From positions 164,874-228,873 of the forward strand of contig NZ_FOLB01000008.1 in assembly GCF_900112345.1 (NCBI RefSeq): 64,000 nt of DNA, given 5' to 3'. Below, piece after piece: positions 1 to 6,891 of the stretch. Below the pieces are notes generated by a model. That model worked only from the letters and a program-made list of their open reading frames with translations. It was not told the origin of the DNA and did no database searches. This DNA comes from Nocardioides terrae (GTDB lineage Bacteria; Actinomycetota; Actinomycetes; Propionibacteriales; Nocardioidaceae). Numbering within the stretch: the stretch's first letter is position 1; each line of letters starts with the position of its first letter. The translations under genes and the position numbers were made by a program.

Positions 1-1
1 C

Positions 2-211
2 TTCGAGGTCTACGCCGCCGGCGTGCGCGAGTCGGTCTACGCCCGCTCCACCGCGCTCGCCACCCGCGACCTGCAGTTCCTGCCGTCCGCGCAAGGTGAC
101 TCCGCGGGCCTGGTCGGTTGCGCCGCCCTCGCCGTCAAGCACGTCCTCTCGCCCACCGCTGTCGACGCCCGCCTCGCCGACGCCGAGTCGGCAGAGACTC
201 TCGTCGTGTGA
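2..211 (+). CDS. ROK-family protein (sugar kinase/NagC-XylR-type regulator), 3' end only
   Basis: The window opens inside this gene; only about the last 69 codons are present, read in the frame starting at base 2. The peptide runs from EVYAAGVRESVY through LATRDLQF to GLVGCAALAVKHVLSP. The GLVGCAAL helix and closing LSP are typical of the C-terminal end of ROK proteins, which include glucokinases and NagC/XylR-type repressors. Which of these it is cannot be told, because the N-terminal DNA-binding and ATP/sugar-binding parts lie outside the window. The final residues (AESAETLVV) are encoded by the first arm of a palindromic repeat that continues downstream, so the tail is repeat-derived. The family call is fairly sure, the specific role unknown. 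Confidence 0.7.
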   Translation, partial: FEVYAAGVRESVYARSTALATRDLQFLPSAQGDSAGLVGCAALAVKHVLSPTAVDARLADAESAETLVV

Positions 212-295
212 GGGCCGAGTCGGCAGAAGCTCGCGAGGCCCCGAGAGCTTCTGCCGACCCGGCGTCGTGGGAGCCCGAACTTCTGCCGACTCGGC
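182..295. repeat. Palindromic repeat family A, cluster 1 (four arms)
   Basis: Two direct arms, GCCGAGTCGGCAGA (from 182 and from 214), are followed by two inverted arms, TTCTGCCGAC-CCGGC (246-263) and TTCTGCCGACTCGGC (277-295). They can pair into hairpins. The first arm lies inside the 3' end of the upstream ROK gene. Related copies occur at 33695-33715 and 55468-55550, so this is a dispersed intergenic REP-like element. Confidence 0.75.
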
Positions 296-309
296 GAGGG
301 GCCGGGCGC

Positions 310-315
310 TACGGT
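310..315 (+). promoter_or_regulatory. Extended leaderless promoter -10 (TACGGT) for the amidase
   Basis: TACGGT fits the actinobacterial TANNNT -10 and is followed by 7 bases and then ATG at 323. That spacing would place transcription start at or next to the start codon (leaderless mRNA). It favours ATG 323 over the in-frame GTG at 314, which lies inside the -10 itself. Confidence 0.5.
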
Positions 316-322
316 GACCGGC

Positions 323-1726
323 ATGGTGGATGCCTACGTGGACGACGCCCTGGGACGCGATGACGCGGTCGGTCTGGCGCGGCGGATCGCCGCTCGCGAG
401 GTCGGAGCCGGTGAGCTCGTCGAGGCCGCGATCGCGCGGATCGAGAAGGTCGACGGCGAGCTCAACGCGATGGCGGTCCGCGACTACGACCGGGCCCGGC
501 AGACGCACGGAGCCCCGGGCTTCTTCCACGGCGTCCCGACGCTCATCAAGGACAACGTCGACGTGGCCGGGCTGCCGACCCAGCAGGGCTGCGACGCGTA
601 CGTCGGCCGGCCGGCCGCGCACGACGGCGACATCGCCCGGCTGATCAAGTCGATGGGCGTCGTCGCGCTAGGCAAGACGCAGCTGTCGGAGTTCGGCTTC
701 TCGGCGGCGGCCGACCATCCCCGCCTCGGCCCGGTCCGCAGCCCCTGGGACACCGCTCGCTACGCGGGCGCCTCGTCCTCCGGGACCGCCGCGCTGGTCG
801 CCGCCGGAGCCGTCCCGTTCGCCCACGGCAACGACGGCGGCGGCTCGATACGCATCCCGGCCGCGGTCAACGGCCTGGTCGGGCTCAAGCCGTCCCGCGG
901 ACGGCTGCCGCTCGACCCGATGAACAGGCAGATGCCGCTGCGCATCGTCGTCGACGGCGTCCTCACCCGGTCCGTCCGCGACACCGCGGCCTTCTTCCGG
1001 GAGGCCGAGCGGCGTCACCGCGCGCCCGGGCTCACGCCGATCGGCGACGTCACCGGCCCGTCGAAGGACCGGCTGCGGATCGCGTTCTTCACCTCCGCCG
1101 CCGGCCACGCCGCCTCCCCGGAGGTCGACGCGCTCACCCGGCGTACCGCCGAGCTGCTCGAGTCGCTCGGCCACACCGTCGAGGAGGTCGAGGCGCCGGT
1201 CACCGAGGCGTTCGCCGACGACTTCGTCCTCTACTGGGGCTTCCTGGCGCTGATGATCGTCCGGCTGGGGCGGATGACCGCCGGGCCGACCTGGGACACG
1301 GCCAAGCTCGACAACCTCACCCGCGGGCTGGCCGCGAACACCGCCCGCCGGCTGCACCTCCTGCCGGGCGTCGTACGCCGGCTGCGCCGGTCGAGCGACG
1401 TCTCGACCGAGTTCCACGCCACCCACGACGTCGTCCTCACGCCGACGCTCGCCCACGAGACGCCACTGGTCGGGCACCTCGACCCGACGCAGAGCTTCGA
1501 CGTCATCATGGCCAAGCTGCGCGACTGGGTGGCCTTCACGCCGTGGCAGAACGTCAGCGGCGACCCGGCCATCTCGCTGCCCCTCGCGACCACCGAGAAC
1601 GGGCTCCCGCAGGGCATGATGCTGGGCGCCGGACGAGGCCGTGAAGGGCTGCTGCTGGGGCTCGCCCACGAGCTCGAGGAGGCGGTCGGACTCGCGTCCC
1701 TGGGAGGCTCCTCGGAGCCTGCCTGA
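323..1726 (+). CDS. Amidase (amidase-signature family)
   Basis: Predicted cytosolic amidase of 467 residues, the usual length for the amidase-signature family, which hydrolyses carboxamides to the acid and ammonia. The Ser-cisSer-Lys triad is readable: Lys76 in IKDNVDVAG, Ser151 in GASSSGTAAL (cis-Ser) and Ser175 in GGGSIRIPA (nucleophile). The spacing of 75 and 24 residues is the same as in GatA. The segment VNGLVGLKPSRGRLPL also fits. No gatC or gatB lies beside it, so a role in Glu-tRNA amidation is unlikely and the natural substrate is unknown. Start ATG 323 is chosen because a TACGGT -10 ends 7 bases upstream; GTG 314 would lie within that promoter. It stands alone, followed by the tRNA-Thr promoter. 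Confidence 0.85.
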   Translation: MVDAYVDDALGRDDAVGLARRIAAREVGAGELVEAAIARIEKVDGELNAMAVRDYDRARQTHGAPGFFHGVPTLIKDNVDVAGLPTQQGCDAYVGRPAAHDGDIARLIKSMGVVALGKTQLSEFGFSAAADHPRLGPVRSPWDTARYAGASSSGTAALVAAGAVPFAHGNDGGGSIRIPAAVNGLVGLKPSRGRLPLDPMNRQMPLRIVVDGVLTRSVRDTAAFFREAERRHRAPGLTPIGDVTGPSKDRLRIAFFTSAAGHAASPEVDALTRRTAELLESLGHTVEEVEAPVTEAFADDFVLYWGFLALMIVRLGRMTAGPTWDTAKLDNLTRGLAANTARRLHLLPGVVRRLRRSSDVSTEFHATHDVVLTPTLAHETPLVGHLDPTQSFDVIMAKLRDWVAFTPWQNVSGDPAISLPLATTENGLPQGMMLGAGRGREGLLLGLAHELEEAVGLASLGGSSEPA

Positions 1727-1744
1727 ACAGAGGGCGGTCCCGAT

Positions 1745-1774
1745 TTCGCGTTCGGGGCGGACCCTCTGTAATGT
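1745..1774 (+). promoter_or_regulatory. Promoter for tRNA-Thr/tRNA-Met/rpmG
   Basis: TAATGT at 1769-1774 is a good -10, with TTCGCG at 1745-1750 as a weak -35 (18-base spacer). The predicted start lies about 5 bases upstream of the tRNA-Thr 5' end. Confidence 0.5.
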
Positions 1775-1785
1775 TCTCGCTCGTT

Positions 1786-1858
1786 GCCCCCTTAGCTCAG
1801 TCGGCAGAGCGACTCCATGGTAAGGAGTAGGTCTACGGTTCGATTCCGTAAGGGGGCT
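1786..1858 (+). tRNA. tRNA-Thr (anticodon GGT)
   Basis: All arms fold: acceptor GCCCCCT/AGGGGGC, D arm GCTC/GAGC, anticodon stem ACTCC/GGAGT with loop ATGGTAA giving anticodon GGT, and T arm with TTCGATT. Discriminator is T1858 and CCA is not encoded. It precedes tRNA-Met and rpmG, as in other actinobacteria (thrT-metT-rpmG). Confidence 0.95.
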
Positions 1859-1895
1859 CTGAGACAAGGAAGCCACCGGGCCGACTTGTTGACGT

Positions 1896-1969
1896 GGCGG
1901 GGTAGCTCAGGCGGTTAGAGCGCACGACTCATAATCGTGAGGTCGCGGGTTCGATCCCCGCCCCCGCTA
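1896..1969 (+). tRNA. tRNA-Met (anticodon CAT), elongator type
   Basis: Acceptor GGCGGGG/CCCCGCT (with a G1-U72 wobble), anticodon stem CACGA/TCGTG with loop CTCATAA (CAT), T arm GCGGG TTCGATC CCCGC. CCA is encoded at 1970-1972. The anticodon stem lacks the three G-C pairs of initiator tRNA, so this is elongator Met. A lysidine-modified tRNA-Ile2 cannot be excluded from sequence alone, but the locus is metT in relatives. Confidence 0.9.
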
Positions 1970-2012
1970 CCAAAGCACCCGCATCAGCGCACCACCCGAC
2001 GAAGGACTTCCC

Positions 2013-2183
2013 ATGGCCTCCAAGAGCAGCGACGTTCGCCCCAAGATCACTCTGGCGTGCACCGAGTGCAAGGAGCGCAACTACATCACCAAGAAGAACC
2101 GCCGCAACGATCCCGACCGGATCGAGCTGGCGAAGTTCTGCCCGCGTTGCCGCAAGCACCAGCCGCACCGCGAGACCCGCTGA
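2013..2183 (+). CDS. rpmG: 50S ribosomal protein L33
   Basis: A 56-residue basic protein, the normal length for L33, a component of the large ribosomal subunit near the E site. It carries two CxxC pairs (Cys16/Cys19 in ACTEC and Cys43/Cys46 in FCPRC), the zinc-binding form of L33, and ends [11 protein letters not shown] 2013 is preceded by GAAGGA about 9 bases upstream. It follows tRNA-Thr and tRNA-Met and is closed by a hairpin terminator at 2201-2232. The tRNA/rpmG/MaoC/murB order is the conserved actinobacterial context, which supports the call despite its small size. Confidence 0.95.
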   Translation: MASKSSDVRPKITLACTECKERNYITKKNRRNDPDRIELAKFCPRCRKHQPHRETR

Positions 2184-2200
2184 CCCCAGCAGTCTTCGAC

Positions 2201-2232
2201 GAGGCCCGTCCGGCAGCCGCCGGGCGGGCCTC
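2201..2232 (+). terminator. Hairpin terminator after rpmG
   Basis: GAGGCCCG (2201-2208) pairs with CGGGCCTC (2225-2232), with further internal CCGGC/GCCGG-type pairing. No T-run follows. The next gene has its own leaderless promoter just after it. Confidence 0.55.
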
Positions 2233-2246
2233 GTGCTTGTCGCCGA

Positions 2247-2252
2247 TAGGGT
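2247..2252 (+). promoter_or_regulatory. Leaderless promoter -10 (TAGGGT) for the MaoC/HadA gene
   Basis: TAGGGT is followed by 7 bases and the GTG start at 2260, the typical spacing for leaderless actinobacterial transcripts. No convincing -35 is seen. Confidence 0.45.
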
Positions 2253-2259
2253 TGCCGCC

Positions 2260-2652
2260 GTGGACAGTTCGATCGTGGGCCGGGAGTTCCCGCCCGTCGG
2301 CCCCTATCTCGTCTCGGCCGAGAAGGTGCGCGAGTTTGCCACCGCCATCGGCTGGGAGTACGCCGACCAGGTGCCGCCGACCTTCCCGATCGTGCTGGCC
2401 GGCGCGTCGATGAACGCGTTCCTCGCCGAGTCCGGCCTCGAGCTGTCCCGGATCGTCCACGGCGAGCAGCGGTTCTCCTTTCAACGCCCGATCGTGCCCG
2501 GCGACGCGCTGACCTCCACGCTGACGGTCGCGAGCCTCCGGCAGATGGGCGGCAACGACATCATCGGCACCACCACCGCGTTCACCGACACCACCGGGGC
2601 GCTGGTCGGCACCGCCAGCGCGACGCTGATCCACCGCGGGGAGCAGGCATGA
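2260..2652 (+). CDS. MaoC/FAS1-like dehydratase N-terminal-domain protein (HadA-like)
   Basis: A 130-residue single hot-dog domain protein. It resembles HadA, the non-catalytic partner of mycobacterial (3R)-hydroxyacyl-ACP dehydratase, which acts with HadB in fatty-acid elongation. The N-terminus VGREFPPVGPYLVSAEKVREFATAIG and the later RPIVPGD and GTASATLI segments fit the MaoC_dehydratas_N type; the catalytic D-x-N-P-x-H motif is absent here and present in the next gene. Start GTG 2260 follows a TAGGGT -10 by 7 bases. An upstream in-frame GTG at 2233 lies in the terminator and is unlikely. It overlaps the next gene by 4 bases (ATGA), implying translational coupling and a heterodimer. The exact acyl substrate is an inference. 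Confidence 0.82.
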   Translation: MDSSIVGREFPPVGPYLVSAEKVREFATAIGWEYADQVPPTFPIVLAGASMNAFLAESGLELSRIVHGEQRFSFQRPIVPGDALTSTLTVASLRQMGGNDIIGTTTAFTDTTGALVGTASATLIHRGEQA

Positions 2653-3071
2653 CGATCTCGACGGGCTCGATCAACGACTGGCGCGCCGGCGATGTCCTCG
2701 AGCCGCAGCACTACCCCGTGACCCGGGCCGACCTGGTCCGCTACGCGGGCGCCTCCGGCGACTTCAACCCGATCCACTGGTCCGACCGGATCGCGGGAGC
2801 GGTCGGGCTGCCCGGAGTCATCGCCCACGGCATGCTGACGATGGGTCTGACCAGCCGCGCGGTGGCCACCTGGACCGGCGGCGCGCCGATCGTCGATCTC
2901 GGCGTCCGGTTCACCAGCATGGTCGTCGTACCCGACACCGACGAGGGCACCATCGTGACGATCGGTGGCACGGTGAAGTCGGTCGAGGACGGGCTGGTCA
3001 AGATCGCCCTCCAGGTCACCTGCGACGGACAGAAGGTGCTGGGCAACCCCACGGCAGTCGTCCGTGGCTGA
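2649..3071 (+). CDS. MaoC family (3R)-hydroxyacyl dehydratase (HadB-like)
   Basis: A 140-residue hot-dog hydratase carrying the catalytic hydratase-2 motif in GDFNPIHWSD, followed by GVIAHGMLTMGL. It is expected to dehydrate (3R)-hydroxyacyl-ACP or -CoA as a heterodimer with the preceding HadA-like protein; HadAB pairs are known from mycobacterial fatty-acid synthase II, and homologues exist in actinobacteria without mycolic acids. The ATG overlaps the upstream stop by 4 bases, and the 3' end overlaps murB by 8 bases. The three genes therefore form a tightly coupled operon. Function in general fatty-acid elongation is inferred. Confidence 0.85.
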   Translation: MTISTGSINDWRAGDVLEPQHYPVTRADLVRYAGASGDFNPIHWSDRIAGAVGLPGVIAHGMLTMGLTSRAVATWTGGAPIVDLGVRFTSMVVVPDTDEGTIVTIGGTVKSVEDGLVKIALQVTCDGQKVLGNPTAVVRG

Positions 3072-4092
3072 GCTGCTGGCCGACCACACGACGCTCCGGC
3101 TCGGCGGCCCTGCGTCCGCGTACGTCGTCGCTCGGACCACCGAGGAGCTGACCGAGGCGGTCACGGCCGCCGACGCGGCCGGGGACGTGCTCGTGCTGGG
3201 CGGCGGCAGCAACCTCGTGGTCGCCGACGAGGGCTTCGCGGGCACCGTGGTCGAGGTGGCCACGACCGGAGTGACGACCGACCACGACAGCACCGACCCG
3301 ACCTGCGGCGGCGCGATGGTCACCGTGGCCGCGGGGGAGTCGTGGGACGGGCTCGTGGCGACAGCGGTGGAGCGGGGCTGGGCCGGGGTCGAGGCGCTGT
3401 CGGGCATCCCGGGTCTCGTCGGCGCCACCCCGATCCAGAATGTCGGCGCCTACGGCCAGGACGTCTCCCAGACCATCGCGCGGGTGCGGGTCTGGGACCG
3501 CGTCCTCAAGGGCTTCCGGACCTTCGCCAACGCCGACTGCCGGTTCGGCTACCGCACCTCCCGCTTCAAGGCCGACCCCGGCCGGCACGTCGTCGTCGAC
3601 GTGACCTTCCAGCTCCGGACGGGCACCCTCTCGGAGCCCATCGCCTACGCCGAGCTCGCCCGTACCCTCGGCGTCGAGGTGGGCGAGCGCGCCCCGCTGG
3701 CCGACGTCCGCGCCGCGGTCCTCGAGCTGCGTCGGGGCAAGGGCATGGTCCTGGACGGCGACGACCACGACACGTGGAGCGCGGGCTCCTTCTTCACCAA
3801 CCCGGTGATCGAGCCCGGCAGGGTCCCGGAGGGCGCGCCGTCGTACCCCCAGCCCGACGGCACCGTGAAGACCTCAGCCGCCTGGCTCATCGAGCGGGCG
3901 GGCTTCGGCAAGGGCCACCCCGGCAGCGGACCGGCGACCCTGTCGACCAAGCACACGCTCGCCCTCACCAACCGGGGCGACGCCACGACCGGGGACCTGC
4001 TCGCGCTCGCCCGTGAGATCCGTGACGGCGTCGAGAGCCGCTTCGGGATCCGGCTCCACAACGAGCCGGTCCTCGTCGGCGTCGACCTCTGA
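3064..4092 (+). CDS. murB: UDP-N-acetylenolpyruvoylglucosamine reductase
   Basis: A 342-residue flavoenzyme that reduces UDP-GlcNAc-enolpyruvate with NADPH to UDP-N-acetylmuramate in cytoplasmic peptidoglycan precursor synthesis. Recognisable MurB features in order: the FAD-binding core GGGSNLVVADEGF, GIPGLVGATPIQNVGAYG, the substrate-binding FGYRTSRFK, the catalytic-serine segment SAGSFFTNPV, SAAWLIERAG(F)GKG, LSTKHTLALTNRG and the terminal NEPVLVG. It starts with GTG inside the end of the HadB-like gene (8-base overlap). It converges on rlmC with a gap of 9 bases. Placement next to the MaoC pair and upstream of secE/nusG matches other actinobacteria. Confidence 0.95.
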   Translation: MAELLADHTTLRLGGPASAYVVARTTEELTEAVTAADAAGDVLVLGGGSNLVVADEGFAGTVVEVATTGVTTDHDSTDPTCGGAMVTVAAGESWDGLVATAVERGWAGVEALSGIPGLVGATPIQNVGAYGQDVSQTIARVRVWDRVLKGFRTFANADCRFGYRTSRFKADPGRHVVVDVTFQLRTGTLSEPIAYAELARTLGVEVGERAPLADVRAAVLELRRGKGMVLDGDDHDTWSAGSFFTNPVIEPGRVPEGAPSYPQPDGTVKTSAAWLIERAGFGKGHPGSGPATLSTKHTLALTNRGDATTGDLLALAREIRDGVESRFGIRLHNEPVLVGVDL

Positions 4093-4101
4093 GTCTGCCG
4101 C

Positions 4102-5208
4102 TCACGCTCGCGTGAGCAGCACCAGCACCTCGTGGTGGTCGGTGTGCGGGAACATGTCGAGCAGCCGCGTCGACACGGGCCGGAACGACGGCATCGCCGT
4201 CAGGTCGCGGGCGAGGGTCTCGGCGTTGCAGGACGAGTAGACGACGTGTCGCGCGGCCGACGCCTCGAGCCAGCCCGCGAGGTCGGGGCCGATGCCGCGA
4301 CGGGGCGGGTTGACGATGACCAGCTCCGGGGCGGCGGGGGAGCCCAGGGCGTACGCCGTCGCGTCGCCCGCCACGAACTCCGCCGGCAGGCCGAGGGAGG
4401 CGGCGGAGAGCCGGGCGGACCCGATCGCCTGCTCGCTCGACTCGACGCCGACGACCGTGCGGTCGGGCCGTGCGGCATGCAGGCCGAAGCCGCCGACGCC
4501 GCAGTAGAGGTCCCAGACCGTCGCCGGGGCGGCGGCGTCGACCAGGGCGGTCGCCTCGCGGTAGAGCCGCGACGCGACGGCGGTGTTGGTCTGGAAGAAC
4601 GACTGCGGCCGCAGGTGGAGGTCGAGGGCGTTGACGCGCATGGTCAGCGTCCCACCGTGCAGCAGGAGCTCCTCGGGCCCCTCGAGGACCGCCTTGTGCG
4701 CCGGCTGGAGGTTGACCGACACGACCTCGACCGGCAGCGCCGAGAGCAGCGCCGGCAGGTGCTTGCGCAGCCGGGGCAGGGCCTCGGTCGAGCGCAGCAC
4801 GAACCGCACCATCAGCTCGCCGCTCGGTGCGACGGTGACCAGCAGGTGCTTGAGCTCGCCGCGCCGGTCGGGGACGGAGTACGGCGTCAGCCGGGCCGTT
4901 CCGACCAGCTCGGCGAGGACCGGCAGGGCCGCCCGCAGGCGCGGGTCGTGGAGGCCGCACCCGCGCAGGTCGACGCCGCGGCCCCGCGGGTCGAGGATGC
5001 CGAGCGTCGGCGCGTCGACCGTGCCGCCGACGACCATCTTGGCCTTGTTGCGGAACCCCTCCTCGGGGCTCGCGACCGGCTCCAGCCAGGCCATGTCGGG
5101 CAGCGTCGAGGCGACCCGCTGCTGCTTGGCGGCCAGCTGGTCGGCGTACGCCATCTCGAGCCAGCGGCAGGAGCGGCAGACGTGGGCGTCGTAGTAGGAG
5201 CAGTCCAC
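4102..5208 (-). CDS. rlmC: 23S rRNA (uracil-5-)-methyltransferase, RlmC-like
   Basis: SAM-dependent RNA m5U methyltransferase of the TrmA/RlmC/RlmD family, 368 residues against about 375 for E. coli RlmC. The iron-sulfur ligands are visible as Cys3, Cys11 and Cys14 in MDCSYYDAHVCRSC, with the fourth in LRGCGLHDP. The SAM site reads DLYCGVGGFGLH. The catalytic Cys lies in YSSCNAETLARDL and the base Glu in HTDHHEVLVLL near the C-terminus. RlmC has no TRAM domain, and none is present here. Start GTG 5208 is chosen because it gives the short pre-cluster N-terminus of RlmC; longer reading upstream would run into the preceding gene. The exact uracil modified is inferred from RlmC. It lies 8 bases downstream of the DUF4190 gene. 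Confidence 0.85.
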   Translation of the reverse strand: MDCSYYDAHVCRSCRWLEMAYADQLAAKQQRVASTLPDMAWLEPVASPEEGFRNKAKMVVGGTVDAPTLGILDPRGRGVDLRGCGLHDPRLRAALPVLAELVGTARLTPYSVPDRRGELKHLLVTVAPSGELMVRFVLRSTEALPRLRKHLPALLSALPVEVVSVNLQPAHKAVLEGPEELLLHGGTLTMRVNALDLHLRPQSFFQTNTAVASRLYREATALVDAAAPATVWDLYCGVGGFGLHAARPDRTVVGVESSEQAIGSARLSAASLGLPAEFVAGDATAYALGSPAAPELVIVNPPRRGIGPDLAGWLEASAARHVVYSSCNAETLARDLTAMPSFRPVSTRLLDMFPHTDHHEVLVLLTRA

Positions 5209-5216
5209 AGGCAGCG

Positions 5217-5804
5217 TCAGGCGGCGGTGCCGCTCCCGCCGTCGTAGGAGTCGAAGGAGTCGACCGAGAGGCCGATGACCGTGACGACGACGACCAGCGC
5301 GATGATGCCGAGGACGAGGAGCACGGTCCCGATGATGCCGAGCACGAAGCCGACCTGGGCGCTCTCCCGACCTCCGAGCGCGCCGCCCGAGGCATCGATG
5401 CGCCGCTTGGCCGAGGCGCCGAGGAACCACGCGACCGGCGACCCGACGAAGCCGATCCCGCAGGCCAGGACGCCGAGGCCGAGGGCGACGATGCCGACGA
5501 TCAGCGACGCCTGTGCGCCGCCGTCGCTCGGCCGCGCCGGTGCTGCGTAGCCCTGGTAGCCCGGGTAGCCGGGCTGCGGGTAACCGGGCTGACCGTAGGG
5601 CTGGCCGTACGGCTGCGGGGGCTGCTGGCCGTAGGGCTGGCTGTAGGGCTGGGTGGGCTGGCCATAGGGCTGGCCGTACGGCGGCGGCGTGCCCTGGCCG
5701 TACGGCTGGGCGTAGGGCTGGGTCGGCGGCGGCCCGTAGGGGCTCTGCGGCTGGTCGGGCTGGCCCTCGGCCGGCTGCTGCTCCCCGTCGGGGTGGTCGG
5801 TCAT
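5217..5804 (-). CDS. DUF4190 domain-containing membrane protein
   Basis: A 195-residue protein with a long Pro/Gln/Tyr/Gly-rich N-terminal half made of PYGQ-type repeats (roughly residues 20-95). A membrane domain with two hydrophobic helices follows (around ASLIVGIVALGLGVLACGIGF and VGFVLGIIGTVLLVLGIIALV) joined by a short basic linker. This layout is typical of actinobacterial DUF4190 proteins, whose function is not established. The low-complexity arm is probably cytoplasmic and disordered. ATG 5804 has GGAG 9 bases upstream; an alternative ATG at 5819 would add five residues. It lies 4 bases after adenosine deaminase and just before rlmC, in one directional run. Confidence 0.8.
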   Translation of the reverse strand: MTDHPDGEQQPAEGQPDQPQSPYGPPPTQPYAQPYGQGTPPPYGQPYGQPTQPYSQPYGQQPPQPYGQPYGQPGYPQPGYPGYQGYAAPARPSDGGAQASLIVGIVALGLGVLACGIGFVGSPVAWFLGASAKRRIDASGGALGGRESAQVGFVLGIIGTVLLVLGIIALVVVVTVIGLSVDSFDSYDGGSGTAA

Positions 5805-5808
5805 GGGG

Positions 5809-6891
5809 TCATTCTCCATCAGGCGCCGCGAGCCACGCGTCGACCTCGGCGCCGAGCCGCTGCTTGGTCGCGTCCGGCGCGGCCGAGGCACGGATCGACA
5901 TCCGGGCGAGCTCGGCCAGCTGGACGTCGGAGAGGTCGTGCGCGGCCCGCATCGCGGCGTACTGCCCGAGCAGCCGCGAGCCGAACAGCAGCGGGTCGTC
6001 GGCGCCCAGCGCGATCGTGGCCCCGGCCGCGAGGAGTGTGGGCAGCGGGACCTCGGTGAGCGAGGAGTAGACGCCGAGCGAGACGTTGGACGTCGGGCAG
6101 ACCTCCAGTGGGATGCCGCTGGAGGCGATCCGGTCGAGCAGTGCCTGGTCCTCCGCCGCGCGTACGCCGTGCCCGAGCCGGTTCGCGTGGAGCGAGTCGA
6201 TCACCCGCGTGATGTGCTCGGGGCCGCGCAGCTCGCCGCCGTGCGGCACCAGGCGGAGGCCGGCGCGCTCGGCGATGCGGAACGCGTGGTCGAAGTCCTC
6301 GGTCCGGCCGCGGCGCTCGTCGTTGGAGAGGCCGAAGCCGACCACCCCGTGGCCGGCGTACTGCGCCGCCAGCCGGGCCAGGACGCGTGCGTCCATCGGG
6401 TGGCGGGTGCGGTTGGCGGCGATGATGACGGCCATGCCGAGCCCGGTCCCACGGGACGCGTCGGCGACCGCGTCGAGCACCAGGTCGGTGAACGCGGTGA
6501 TCCCGCCGAAGCGGGCGGCATAGCCGGACGGGTCGACCTGGATCTCCAGCCAGCGGCCGCCGTCGGCCACGTCGTCCTCCGCCGCCTCACGGATCAGCCG
6601 GCGGACGTCGCCCTCGGTCCGCAGGACCGAACGCGCCACGTCGTAGAGCCGCTGAAAGCGGAACCAGCCCTTCTCGTCGGCCGCGCTCAGCTCCGGCGGC
6701 CAGCCGCTGACCAGCTGGTCGGGCAGCCGGATGCCGTCGCGCGCGGCGAGCTCGAGCAGGGTCGAGTGGCGCATCGACCCGGTGAAGTGGAGGTGCAGGT
6801 GAGCCTTGGGGAGGGCCTTCAGATCCCGCACGTGCTCGTCGGTGGAGTAGTCGGAGCCGCTGGGCGGAGGTGTATCGAGACCACCGATCAC
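5809..6891 (-). CDS. add: Adenosine deaminase
   Basis: Zinc enzyme converting adenosine (and deoxyadenosine) to inosine in purine salvage, 360 residues from the start given. Zinc and catalytic motifs are visible: [10 protein letters not shown] near the N-terminus, VPHGGELRG, the NRLGHGVRA segment, [14 protein letters not shown] and [13 protein letters not shown] 6891 overlaps the stop of the upstream aminotransferase gene (GTGA), suggesting coupling. The first ~20 codons, however, are made of an inserted half-unit of repeat family B (see 6840-6886). The GTG at 6831 gives [15 protein letters not shown], the usual N-terminus of actinobacterial adenosine deaminases, and is a serious alternative. 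The gene call is firm, the start uncertain. Confidence 0.9.
   Translation of the reverse strand: MIGGLDTPPPSGSDYSTDEHVRDLKALPKAHLHLHFTGSMRHSTLLELAARDGIRLPDQLVSGWPPELSAADEKGWFRFQRLYDVARSVLRTEGDVRRLIREAAEDDVADGGRWLEIQVDPSGYAARFGGITAFTDLVLDAVADASRGTGLGMAVIIAANRTRHPMDARVLARLAAQYAGHGVVGFGLSNDERRGRTEDFDHAFRIAERAGLRLVPHGGELRGPEHITRVIDSLHANRLGHGVRAAEDQALLDRIASSGIPLEVCPTSNVSLGVYSSLTEVPLPTLLAAGATIALGADDPLLFGSRLLGQYAAMRAAHDLSDVQLAELARMSIRASAAPDATKQRLGAEVDAWLAAPDGE
6840..6886. repeat. Half-unit of repeat family B inside the 5' end of add
   Basis: The plus strand reads GGTGGAGTAGTCGGAGCCGC and continues to GTATCGAGACCACCGA. It aligns without gaps to the right half of the tandem units at 11474-11686, with about 40 of 48 positions identical. 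Read on the minus strand it supplies [14 protein letters not shown] at the adenosine deaminase N-terminus if the upstream start is used. Confidence 0.75.

Noticed and set aside
323..1726. GatA subunit of Glu-tRNA amidotransferase
   Set aside because: The catalytic triad fits the superfamily, but no gatC/gatB neighbour is present and the divergence from GatA suits a general amidase.
1896..1972. Initiator tRNA-fMet
   Set aside because: The anticodon stem lacks the three consecutive G-C pairs, and the acceptor end pairs as G-U, not the C-A mismatch of initiators.
2233..2260. Upstream GTG start for the HadA-like gene
   Set aside because: It falls at the end of the rpmG terminator hairpin. A TAGGGT -10 fixes the leaderless start at 2260.
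5575..5750. Tandem DNA repeat in the DUF4190 gene
   Set aside because: The repetition is explained by PYGQ-type low-complexity codons of a real protein, not by a separate repeat element.
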